Both the position numbers and the translations under genes were made by a program. Shown here one piece after another: positions 47,738-58,639 of a stretch of 64,000 bases of DNA (position 1 is its first letter; every line of letters starts with the position of its first letter). The notes under the pieces are model-generated. The model was not told where the DNA came from, searched no databases, and saw nothing but the letters and a program-made list of their open reading frames with translations. The DNA is from Lepidurus packardi (taxonomy: Eukaryota > Arthropoda > Branchiopoda > Notostraca > Triopsidae): assembly GCA_023053545.1 (NCBI GenBank), contig JAKZAN010000002.1:6940790-7004789 (forward strand), given 5' to 3'.

Positions 47738-47983
47738 TTTCTTGGCTTTTACTGGCCAGCAGGTTTACACTTCTCTCTCGTTCCCGTCTTTCGGGTCCAA
47801 ACCAAACCGAGCTCCTAAATCGTGTTCAGATTAAGCCAAAATGTTCTCTTATACAGTATTACGCATTTCACTGTTGAGTGAAGAACCATTTTGACTTAAT
47901 CTGAACGTGCTCTAGGATTTCGGTTTGGTTTGGACACGGAAGAAGGGAAGTTTAAACCCGCTGGACAATAAAGGCCAAGAAAA
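47738..47983. mobile_element. 246-bp imperfect palindrome (fold-back MITE candidate)
   Basis: Arms of about 100 bp are reverse complements with scattered mismatches. On the left are TTTCTTGGCTTTTACTGG, GGTCCAAACCAAACCGA and TTCAGATTAAGCCAAAATG; on the right are the matching CATTTTGACTTAATCTGAA, TCGGTTTGGTTTGGAC and TAAAGGCCAAGAAA, in mirrored order. The central spacer is about 45 bp. No target duplication is clear. A fold-back or MITE element is most likely; a long hairpin RNA gene is an alternative. Confidence 0.65.
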
Positions 47984-50900
47984 AAATTTGATTTTTGACA
48001 TTATAGTACAAAACTACAGCTAAGTATAGTGTATGTGGTAGATACTTTACATTGAATTTTTAGAAATTTATAGGACATATACCCAAGAAAGGCTAGTGTA
48101 TTTTCAGGAAATATTAGGAAGTTCAAAGGAACCTTTAGGAACTGTTAGGGAGTGGTTTTTAAATTTCAGTCTTAAGTAGGAAAGTCAAATCATATGATCA
48201 CTGTCTCGCCACACTAAACCTTTGCATGAATAACGATGTATACAAATAACATGTATACATGAATAACAACCCGACAACGGGTTTTTGGCCTACACGTCGT
48301 TAAAATTAGAAACAAACAAAATCGCATTAATTTAACTTAATATTGCTGAGATACTTTGCAGCGTAAGTTCTTTTTTCTCGTTTTGTATTGTGACTCGCGT
48401 TTCTGCTTCACCGTTCGATTCATTTGAATATCCTTGAAAAAGTGTCAAGTTTTCGTCCTAGTCATTCTCCGTTGGCCTGTAAGCTGCTGACCTTTCAACC
48501 TCTCGGTGTCCCGGACCCAGAATTGCAAAAATCTGATGGAGAAATCGCACACTAGGAGGTTATTAAAAAGCTTTCACGTGTTGTATCGAGGGATTTTAGG
48601 GATTAGAATTTTGCATAGCAAAGTTTCCCGTAACCCACGCATGTCCTACTTTTTTCCGTTATTTGGATTGTAGCATAATATCGTTTGCTCTTTGCAGTGT
48701 TGAAGTCTTGAATTCTTATCAGGAACTGCCACCCGCACGCTCGGTTTTCATATTCAAATCCTTTTTTTTTTTTGGTGTTGTTGGTTTTTCGCAACCGAGT
48801 GTTAAGTTTTTTCCTATGCTTTTTTTGTCTTCCCTTTTTCTATAAAAAAAAATCTAGGGAGGCTTTGGCTTTTACATAACGCAAACGCAGACATCACAAC
48901 GATCAGATATATTCGAGAAAGATGAACCTGCAGCTTTTGGTATAATCCGCTAAGAACAAGAGGAAAGCTAAATAAAAAAAAGTCCCAAGTGGCATCATTG
49001 CTGCATGATTTTCCAAAAAAGGGGCCAAGCCAAGCCTCTGAAAGTCAAAAAGAGTTGAGGAATGTGGAAAGTATTTGTTGCATGACATGTTCCGTTAAGA
49101 ACAGAGTCAAAATAAAACGCTGCTGACTAAAATCCTCTTTTTCTTCTTATTTGATCTTTTTTCTTTTTTTTTTTAGGGATTGTTGGTATTTTTAGTTTCC
49201 CTTGCGATATGAACAAAAAGTTCTTGAGGTAAAAAGTTGGAAAAAGAAATTCCATTGTGTGAAATTTTCCGGGATTTTTGTTTCATTTTTTAAACATTTT
49301 TAGTCCAGTCATGGTACCTTTACGGCCTAATATTTCTCACTTTGTTTCTTTCTCTGTACGAAAAAGAAGCAAGCCTAGAACCAATCTTTCAGTTATTGGC
49401 TCTAATAACGCTCCCATCTCTCTTAGTCCAGGTCGTTATAATGGAAATGCCAGGAAAGGAGAAGAGGCTAAGATTACGCTGAGAGAGTTTTTGGGACTGT
49501 CGCATTCCTGATCTTTTTGGCCTTTGGGCGTTTATTGAGATTCGTGCAGACATGAAAGGGAAGAAAAGAGGTACATTTTAAAAGGCGACTTGTATATTTA
49601 TTGATTAATGAGTTCTAGTTGCCCTTTTCGCTGGTAACCTCACCTATCCTTGCCATGACGTCACCAAGATAGCCAATACAAAGAAAAAAAAAATAAAACA
49701 ATGATAAAAAGGGAAAAAGTGTTTCAAATGTGGAAATGTGGGAAGAGATCTTTTGGCACCAGAATATGTTGCGCAGCAGGATCCTCGGTAAGGTTTTTTT
49801 GTTTGGTTGTGTTCAACAAGTTTTATATTCAAATTAAAAAAAACGAACCGGGAGGTAGGAAAGTTTCTATAGTTTTTATATCTAGGAATCGAAGAGAAGG
49901 AAAAGAAGAAAGAATAGTCCATGGCCTTGCAGCGCACGTTTCCCATAAGAGGAAATAAATGAGTTTTCCAAAAGATGAAAAGGGTTAAGGAAAAAAGTGT
50001 GGCGCGGAATTTGACAAAGGCAACCATACGGGAATAATAATATCATGCATACCTCTTCCCAAAGCTTGCTAGCATCTCTCTATGGTAAAAACAAAAAGAA
50101 ACAACTGAACTTAATCTTTTATTTTTCGAATTTTTTTAAAGGAAGTGGCAGGCTAAAATAACGTTTTAAAAAGCAAAGTTTAAAAGCTCTCAAGAAGAGA
50201 AGGAAGAAGAGAGGCCATTGACCTGCATTGGAAGTATGTAATATAGCATCCTTAGGGAAACTGGCGTAAAGAAGAGCGAACACATACACACATACATACA
50301 CACGTCTTTTTCCCCTTCTCGCGTTAAGTTTTTTAACTTGGAATCTCTGGAATATGCAAATGAAGCGTGACAGAACGGTTGGGCTATGAATAAAGGTTAT
50401 TTTGAAGAGAAGGTGCTTAATTGGGATAAAACTGAAAAGCCTCCCTGTTGAACTGAATCATTGCATCATAACCCAAACCGAGTTAGCTCAATTTTCGCGA
50501 AACGTTATAGCCCTCACTTTGATTTCAGTCTCGGCTTTTTATTTTCAGAATGCTTTTATCCCCTAATTTACTTTAAATGTGCAGGGTTTCTTTGCTTGAT
50601 TTTTTTAATTTATAAAAGTCCTTTTGATATCGTTTGGTAGAAACCGAGCGCTAGGTTCAAGTGTACAAGTTTTCTGAAAGGAAACTACAAAAATGGCTTT
50701 TTGAATCAGACTGGTTTCGGAGAAGCACTCTTAAGAGGCTGCTCAAGCTTTTTATGTGTTATTGGATGTTCTGATTTGGTAGAAATCGCCATGAACCTTT
50801 TGGGAGGAACATTTTAGTCTCGTCCGTATGCAAATCAGGTCTTGCATATGATTAAAGCTTGGAAACGGGGCCAGTCTCCTTTTTTTCTATAAGAAACTAT

Positions 50901-52145
50901 AAGATAGTTTGTATTAAAAAAAATTGGCTCCTCAGCTTCAGATGGAAGCCCCAATTTATAGAAACTTGATGATGATGATGATGAGAGCAACGGCTCTCTT
51001 AACTTGGAGTAAAAAATAAATGCGGAACCCCCCAACCCCTCATTTCGGGCTTAAATCATACATTTGAGAAGCTCTATCACAACTGAAAGGGGGGTGCTCG
51101 GGGAAAAAGGAACCACATTTATGCAAAAATTCAGTTGTGGTTGAATGTGTTAGTGAATGGATGGATGTATACTGTACGTATGCAGATGTGAACTTGGAGC
51201 GGGAGCTTGGACTGTTTACTGCTCTACTTTTTTCTGTATCCGTGATTTTGATTTACGACTTTTCTAACGGTTTAAAGTCGCAACTCTTGGATAGAGAAAA
51301 CGCGCGAGGAGAAAAGAGTTTCACAGCGTTCAATGCCCAGCTAATTTGTGTAGTCTTCATGGCTTTTGCATATTATCCGACCAGAAGGGCTTCTCTTGTA
51401 TGGCTAACTATGCGTTGTACCAGGAGCTGAGAGCTGAGAGAGAGACTGGGAAGGGGGGGGGGGGGGATCATCTGAGTAAAAAAAAAAAAGTATAATGTAA
51501 CAAAGCCAAAAGGGATCGGGATGCAGAACCGGGAGAAGAGAATTCACGTTTCACGTTCTCTGCATACAGTTCCAGCTGCTCTGCATTTTTTTCTATAATC
51601 ATACATGCATATATGTACGGCACATAAATAATGATACCTCGAATTTTTATATTATGCGTGATTTTTATTTTTTTTTTAGCTTCTATTCCTTCACTTCTGA
51701 AAAGAAAATGGAAAGATTTTTTTTCGGTGCATTAGCTATGCGTCAGTTTTTCTCGAGATGCTTGCTTGGGTAAAGCTTTTAACCCTTTTTCGGGGCACAA
51801 AAGCTTTTTCATTATAATAACTTGCGCAAGCGTCTTGCGCCAGCTTTTCCTGCCAAGGCTCTATATGCCTCGGTCTTTTGCGTTTTGCGGGCATGCACTC
51901 CTCATTTGCATATTGAGCTTGATTCGAGGCAGCGATAGCCGTATATTGGAGCAAAGAATCCAAGCCTGACGTAGTAAATTCTGGTATTCAAGTCCACAGT
52001 TTGCCGCCGAGCTCGGCTACACAACTTAATTTTTCCTGAAATTTAGAAAAAATAATTGGAAAAAAATCCCAAGATAAAGTTTTCGACCGTGATATTCATC
52101 CGTGACCTTTTTAATTTACCTAAACTCAGCAGTGACGTTTTCGAG

Positions 52146-52206
52146 TTCGCCTGTACTATGCAACAGAGAATATTTATATTTCGCCTGTACTATGCAACAG
52201 AGAATA
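52146..52206. repeat. tandem duplication, 34-bp period, two copies
   Basis: TTCGCCTGTACTATGCAACA and the following bases to GAGAATA occur at 52146-52172 and again at 52180-52206 without mismatch. Confidence 0.9.
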
Positions 52207-52580
52207 GTTGTCTAAACCAAAGTCTAAACTCGATCAACGTCAACTAGTGCAAATCCCATTACAAAGTTTTATAATCTGACACGATATAATGCCAATAATG
52301 TCACACTAATTATTATAATGAATCACTCGCTTTAATCTTTTCAGCCAGCCAAATTTTGAAAACTAAAATAAAATCCTTCTTTTTACTATTACTACAGGAA
52401 ACAAAAGAAGCACTTTTATTACTATCAGCCAAAGAGAAGTTACAACAAAACATGGCAAACGGCCTTGGAAATTATAACTTTGTTCACCAATAGACTTTTT
52501 TGTTCAATTTGTGATCCAAAACCTTTCACATTTGAATTGAAATGAAGCTCAAAGGCGAAATCCCAATTTGATTAAGATCT

Positions 52581-52626
52581 GGGTGTACTTTCTTGTACTG
52601 GGTGTACTTTCTTGTACTTTCTTGTA
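52581..52626. repeat. tandem repeat, 19-bp period
   Basis: GGGTGTACTTTCTTGTACT is repeated exactly at 52581-52599 and 52600-52618, with a partial third unit after it. Confidence 0.9.
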
Positions 52627-53871
52627 TGCAAATTCCACATTACCAAAATGAGATCTCGAAAACCCAAAAACTTTTTTGAGGTAGTGCCAATAACAGCATC
52701 CTGAAAATGGTTCGATTCACAGTACTATAAGGCTAATCAGGTGCCAATCCTTTCGCAGATAAGTCTGTATGTAGTAAACAACTTCAAGGTCGCTAAGTGA
52801 TACGTACCGTACTATATTGCAATGGATTCCTGCTTATTTTCGGGACTCACTCAACTAGAAACAATTTGACCAGCACTTGGTCCTCGTTTTCACACCTCGG
52901 GTGCCGGTGTCTGGTGTTGCGGGTCCCCATTTGCATCGCGCCAAGCTTATATGGCCGCAAGTATTTTCGGTATTTATGTCTCAGGAAAACACTTCACACA
53001 GAGAGAATAATGAGGAGTGCTACAAAAAAAATACTGAACCATCTTTCTTTTACTTCTTTCACTTCTTGCGGAGAGTGCGAGAGAGCCCCCCAAGAATAGC
53101 CTCCGGTTCCGTTATTCGTTTGTCTTCATTAGCAAAACATTCATTAATTTTATACCGTCTTGATGCAATGTAAGTGACAGGAAAAGTAAATCTGGGTCTT
53201 TCTTTCCCGCGTGTTGCTCGGGCAGCTGCAACGCCTTTTCCATCCCTATAGGACGGAATCATTTTTCCAGGGGTTAATTAAGATTTATGCTAATTTTGGG
53301 GATCGCGGGAGTTGATCTTTTGTAGAATAATGCGCGAGGCGCGTAAAGGGGTTACATGAAGCGGGGATAAGGGTGCTGAATTGATTCCAAAAGAGATCGA
53401 AAAGATAGGGCAGAGATGCAAATTAAGCAGCTCCAGTTTGGGCAAAGTTTGGGGATGAATGCAAGAATCATTACTATCAAAAGCTCTATATGCAGATACA
53501 TTTCATCGGTTCCAAGTAGACAGGGTTGAATAAGTAAAGGGGTATTTCAACGTTAGAATCCCCTTTCGACGCTTTCTTTCATTTGCATATGGGGTGATTG
53601 TAACAAAAGCGCTCCAGAGACTTTGCTGGGAAAAAAAAAATAAAGCGTCTTGATTTATGGCACATTTCCGAAACATTCTCTCCCAGTTCAGCCTTTTTTC
53701 ATCGCGAGTTCTTTATTAAAGCTATTCAAACCTGCATACACTCACTGTTAACTCGTTCGTTGGCTGTAGTTTCGTGACGTGCTTTTCGAAAAATAAAATC
53801 AAACAAAAATGAAGATCGAAAGCGAGAAAGAGCGAGCAACAGTTCCAGAGATTGGATGGATGCGGGGACGA

Positions 53872-53881
53872 GCGCATGCGC
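53872..53881. promoter_or_regulatory. NRF1-type palindrome GCGCATGCGC with adjacent CCAAT box
   Basis: The decamer is the core NRF1 (fly Ewg) site. ATTGG, a reverse CCAAT box, follows at once (53885-53889), a pairing common in animal promoters. No transcript start or gene is visible nearby. Confidence 0.35.
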
Positions 53882-55120
53882 GTGATTGGTCACTGCGTTT
53901 TAGCGGTGTTTCAATGGTTTGCAATCATTCACCCCTAAATTATTCCCAAAAGGGGCTGTTAAAGAAAAGGTTTTACTGTGTCTTGACCTTCCTTAACATA
54001 AAACCCACCCCCCCAACCACCGTCTTTAAAATGGACGCAGGGGGTAGGGAAAAGAAAAGGGAAATAGAGGGCGACAAACGTTTGGGTCTTACCTGCGCGA
54101 AACGGTTCGATTTAAAAAACGCGAACCGGTTCCGTTATTCTAGCGTTCTTGAAGCCTGGCACGCGCCACCAATAAGAAATAAGGGCATCTGTTAACCTCT
54201 TGGTACCATCAGTCCACCCAAACTGGACCATGAATACACAACGAGACCTATATTGCGTCCAGAACCGCGACTCGTCATTCACTGTTGCTATAGTGCAGTC
54301 ATTTACAATGTATACAACTTTCCATTAGTATATACGAGACTAGTATATACAAAAGTATATTGAGTTTTTCATTGTTGATCTTTATGTAATTTAGAAAGTG
54401 TTGATTTTTCATTACTAAATTGTATGCACATGGCAAATTTTATAAGAAAGTTAGTTGGTTTCAATGACAGTAGGCCAGTCTACAGTACTGGGATTTTCAT
54501 TGTTGGTCTGCTATAGGCATGTCAACGAAGCGCTCTACTTTGGTGAGGTGGGTGGAGGGGGTAGCGCTAAAAATACTTGTTTAATGAGCTTTTTGTCTTT
54601 GTGTGTTTGCGGTCCCAAAGTTCTCCCATGCCGCTCTGTTTTCTTTTCTCTTGCCTTTTCTTTTCTTGCTTCTGGAAAACCCAGGACTGGCACAGAGTTC
54701 ACGAATGGAGGATGGGCTGGACGCCAAGGCAGGTGCTCTTGTTTTTTCGAAGAGGATTTTCTTAAGTCTTGGTTTGCAACTGCAGTGGTAAGCCCAAAAT
54801 CATGCAAATGAAGACGCTTATGCTTTATTGTCCTTTCCAGGTTACGTTGACTTGGCAATCCCTACAAACAGGTCAAAGTGGGGTTGGTTTTGCATCCGTG
54901 TTGGTTAATACTTTTTCCGAGCCAAGACCTGCAGCACACTTTGCGCAGTGTAGTGCAGTGTTCGCTTTGGCGCCGGTTCAGCCACTTTTTTTTGCCCCAA
55001 AGGTTTCTGTTCTGCCGCCACGCTTCTGCTGAGGTGTTTATAACATCATTATATGTCTCAAAACTCTTTCATTACAAAGGTAAAGCTTTGACCACCTTTC
55101 TGAAACATTTGAAATCGACA

Positions 55121-55130
55121 GCGCATGCGC
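55121..55130. promoter_or_regulatory. second NRF1-type palindrome GCGCATGCGC
   Basis: An identical decamer lies 1.25 kb from the first. No gene is recognised next to it. Confidence 0.35.
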
Positions 55131-55742
55131 GGCAAACCGAACAAGCAGCCATTTTCATTGTTTGCAGAGTAGTTTGTCGCATTGGTTGTCAGTCTTGGCA
55201 GACCGTCACAATCCCTCTTTAAGAACGGAGGCAGTTTCACATACAGCAAGATTTTCTTTTTAAACACATGTCGTTCTGAATTTTTTTCTCTATTTTTATT
55301 TTTTGACATTCCAAAAAGGGGAAAACTTTTTAGGGCGTCTTAGTCGACACAAACTAAGCTTCAGTAATGATAGTGGCAAGACTTGTAAAGCTATGTTTGG
55401 GAAATCCATAGCTGGAGCTTCTAACGATCCTTTGGTATGGGTCAATTGCCGTTACTTTAATTGGCTCTTAATGTTTCAAGAAAAAAAATAAGTACGAGAA
55501 TGAGGGTTTTTACGGGGATCATGGTGTGCGAGAGGCTCTTGTCCTGGAGCGCACAAGAGATTACTGCACTACTGCTGCTGCTCCTTGGAGGATGAAGGCA
55601 AAAGGTTCTGGGAAGATTTGCCAAGGGAGGGCATGACGTGGGGCATGACATTCCAATATAAAGTCGAAACCGCCGTGCTCGCTTTTATAGTGTTTTCTAC
55701 CGCAATTCATCGCTGCGGCTTATTTCATTGCCCTTCGAAATT

Positions 55743-55800
55743 GTAACCCGGGGCGGTCGCATTAGAGCTCATTTTTATGCGACCAGCCCGTGGGCGTTAC
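55743..55800. repeat. 58-bp imperfect palindrome / hairpin
   Basis: The left arm GTAACCCGGGGCGGTCGCAT pairs with the right arm ATGCGACCAGCCCGTGGGCGTTAC (55777-55800, given here only to show pairing ends ATGCGACC and GTTAC). The inner 8 bp are perfect, then GGGC/GCCC across one bulge, then GTAAC/GTTAC. The loop is 14 nt. It could be a small fold-back repeat or a precursor hairpin RNA. Confidence 0.5.
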
Positions 55801-57554
55801 ACTTGTTTATGTCCCCTCTTTTGTAACAATTGGGCACTTACATGTTAAAACCAATGACCCGGTAGGCAGAGTGAAATGAATTTGTATTTTCTAACATTTT
55901 TAACAAGTTTAATGTATATAACTCTATTTAATTTCTTGAGTTATTGTATTTCTTGAATGCATTAACGTGGGCCGTTTGTCTCTTTATTTTTAGCAAATTT
56001 TATTTGTATTATTTATTCCTTGAATATTTTAACCTTGACAGTGACTTTTAATTACATTCATCGTAAAACATCCGTTCATGTTATAATGTTGTTAAGGGTG
56101 TGGGATTTTTTGCGCTGGAATTCCACGGATCTGTGAGTTAGTTCTTATTAGCAAGCAAGTTCTATGCTTGACAGCCTAAAGAGTTTGAAGACTCGTTTTT
56201 TGCCCGGAATTTTCGAGTCTGACCAGTCACATGCTAAACTTATTATTCAAGAGGATAGACCATCGACAGGCTTGTCATTATCCATACAGGTGCTATTGCT
56301 ATTAGTTTGCGCTGTATACCACAATGTATGGGAAACGTTTATGACCGTTTTCCCATGCAAAAGTCCTCCATGATTCAGACACTCTGATAAAAGGTGTATA
56401 GGGGCTTTTTACGTTATAATCTGGAGCCGATGCTTAGGAGCAATTTCCTGTATCCTGTTTTGTTGCCTCGTTAACGGAGGAATTCTCGGAAATTTCCTTT
56501 TGGTCACGTTTTTCACATTTCCCTAAACTAAGAAAGCGGGAAAAAACAGCGCATATACGGACGGTAATGAGCAAATTATGACCCAACTTTTGTTCACGTG
56601 GGCTTGGTATTAGTATGCTGTTAAGTATGATACCTCAACGTTTTGGGAAAAGATCGCGGATAAAAAATAATTAGCGTTTGATCTATACGATACCGAACTT
56701 CCTCAAACTCGATGTACATTGTAAACACGTGCATGAGGAAAAGTTTATGGCAACCTGTCAAAATATCAGGCCAAGTTTATGAAGATCTCATGGAGAATTA
56801 TTTGTTCCTTAACATAACAAACTTATTTGCATTGTTTGCTATAGAAGCATTCGCATATTAATCAACTTTAGAAACGCTCAGGAAAGATTCTAATGTGAAT
56901 ACTGGGATTTAATGCATGCACCAGCTTTGGAATTTTCTGGCTTTTTGGCTGGAAAGGGAGAAAAAAGTGGAAGGCGGACAGATGAGGACAGGAAGCCGTA
57001 CATAACGCGTTTTTTTTTTGTCTTTTTCTGGAACTCCCGTTCTCGCTATTACTCCCGCTCCCGCAAAGATGCGCCAAACCCACACCAAAGTCCCGCGTGA
57101 GTGGCCATAAAGCTGCCAAAGATAACAGGCCATGCGGAGACATATAAGTCGACGCTTGCTTTGCTTTGCATGCATCCCATCGTGGCAGAAAAGGGTTAAC
57201 TTTAGACTTTGCGTTGGAATTGGGAAAAGGCATTTGGACTTAGTTTCAACTTTTCTGCATACTTTGCTCATTCCGTTCCTAAAAGGCATACCATGCAAGA
57301 CAGTTTATAATAAACTTTACCTTACTGTCGCTCTGCCAAGAACCCAATGTGCCAAAAAATACTCAACATGCAAGCAAATTTTGATGAGACAAGATTTCCC
57401 AAAATTATTAGTTCCGCTCTTAGTGGCATTCACTGCTAAAATACAATCACAGTTGCAGTCCAAAGAATTATTTGTTTTTTAGCGGAAACTTACTGTCAGA
57501 CACACTCAGTGCTGCAGTCAAGCACTTTTATTTCAGTGCGAAGACTGCTCTATT

Positions 57555-58590
57555 TTCAAGACAACACTTTGTTGTTCTAAGTAAAGCAATTTTCACTCTC
57601 AACTAGGAGTTTGCTTTTATTCGTGACAGGTTAAATTTTTTGAATGAATTCATGGCTAGGAATACATGCTGTTGTATAGCTCAAAATAAATACTTCCTTC
57701 TTGAATGCAATTATTTGTTAAATATATTTGGACTACAACGTCGAATGTTGTACTTTACATGTAATACAACCTTCAATGGCTGCAGTCCAGCAAGATAGTA
57801 TGGTTTGTCGTGACTATAGTTGGGTTGTAGCACTATGGATGTTACTAGTGCATTTCATGGCGTAATATTTAATGTTGTAATTGAGCTGAACTGCAGCATT
57901 CAATTAGGTAGCACTGGATGTTACGGAATGCAAGATATTAGCGCTAACGGCAGTAGTCTGAATTACTATTTTAAAACTTCATTGTATAGAAAGTTTCGTT
58001 TTTCCAGCCCAAGTTATTGCTTTCGTCTTACTGGAACGTAATTCGTTGTTAAGAATATTCGCTGGTGCCGTACAGATATATAATATGCTCGCCTTTATTG
58101 CAACTGATTCTTAATGCAACGCTGCACTAAGGCAACGCTGGATTCTCTGGTTCGGTAGTGTGATTTTTGTTTTGAATGATGATGTAGTTCAAGGAGATTA
58201 TACAACACTAACGTTAAATAACAATACTCACGAATACACCTGTCCTACTACTTTAAGATCGCTCTTGCATTCAGATGTACGAAAATGTTGAACAATTCAA
58301 CACCAAATGTTAAGACATCAGATAATACTGGTCATTAAATCTGTGTCTCTTGAGTCCTGTAGTTCAATTTGTATTACAACATTGTAAGTTAATTGTATCT
58401 TTTGACATTGTAACATTCCATGTTGCTGTCCATGTTGTTATTTGTGTGTTTTTAGAGTAATTCATTGTTTGGAACATTCAATGTTGCAGTTCCTTTTCAA
58501 CTTATCCTTTTCCGTTAAAGTTATCCTTTTCAACTTAAAGCAATTCATTGTTAGACCTTTGGACTACAACACTGAATATGTAGCCCCAAC
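57555..58590. repeat. scattered palindromic units related to ACAACATTGAATGTTGT
   Basis: Near 57560, 57733-57790, 57815-57935, 58285, 58360-58440, 58470-58495 and 58560-58590, short segments share the words ACAAC, CATTGAATG and GTTGTA, often as local palindromes and often beside GGACTACAAC or TGCAGTCC. Units differ in spacing and have drifted. Similar words occur at 47573-47639. No coding sequence is recognised here. Confidence 0.4.
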
Positions 58591-58639
58591 TTTCGGTTGG
58601 TATCAAAAGAGACGTTATTATCTTTGAGGACTTGGGATA

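Larger units (their letters stand above)
46451..50300. other. non-coding stretch downstream of SLC12A9
   Basis: No gene recognised. AATAAA motifs at 46708-46713 and 46716-46721 probably end the SLC12A9 transcript. The stretch also contains a 67-bp fold-back at 47573-47639 and a 246-bp palindrome at 47738-47983. A (AC/AT)-rich microsatellite lies near 50278-50303. Confidence 0.55.
50354..56832. promoter_or_regulatory. cluster of nine perfect octamer (ATGCAAAT) sites
   Basis: Exact ATGCAAAT or its complement occurs at 50354, 50828, 51904, 52626, 52929, 53416, 53581, 54802 and 56825, eight of them within 4.5 kb. By base composition I would expect about 0.3 in 4.5 kb. The octamer is the classic POU-domain binding site. 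The sites sit in otherwise gene-free DNA and differ in flanks, so they are not one repeat copied. An enhancer region for a gene to the right is a reasonable inference. No coding sequence was recognised in the interval. Confidence 0.5.

Noticed and set aside
52705-52730. tRNA-like B box (GGTTCGATTC)
   Set aside because: No T-arm pairing, A box or acceptor stem around it.
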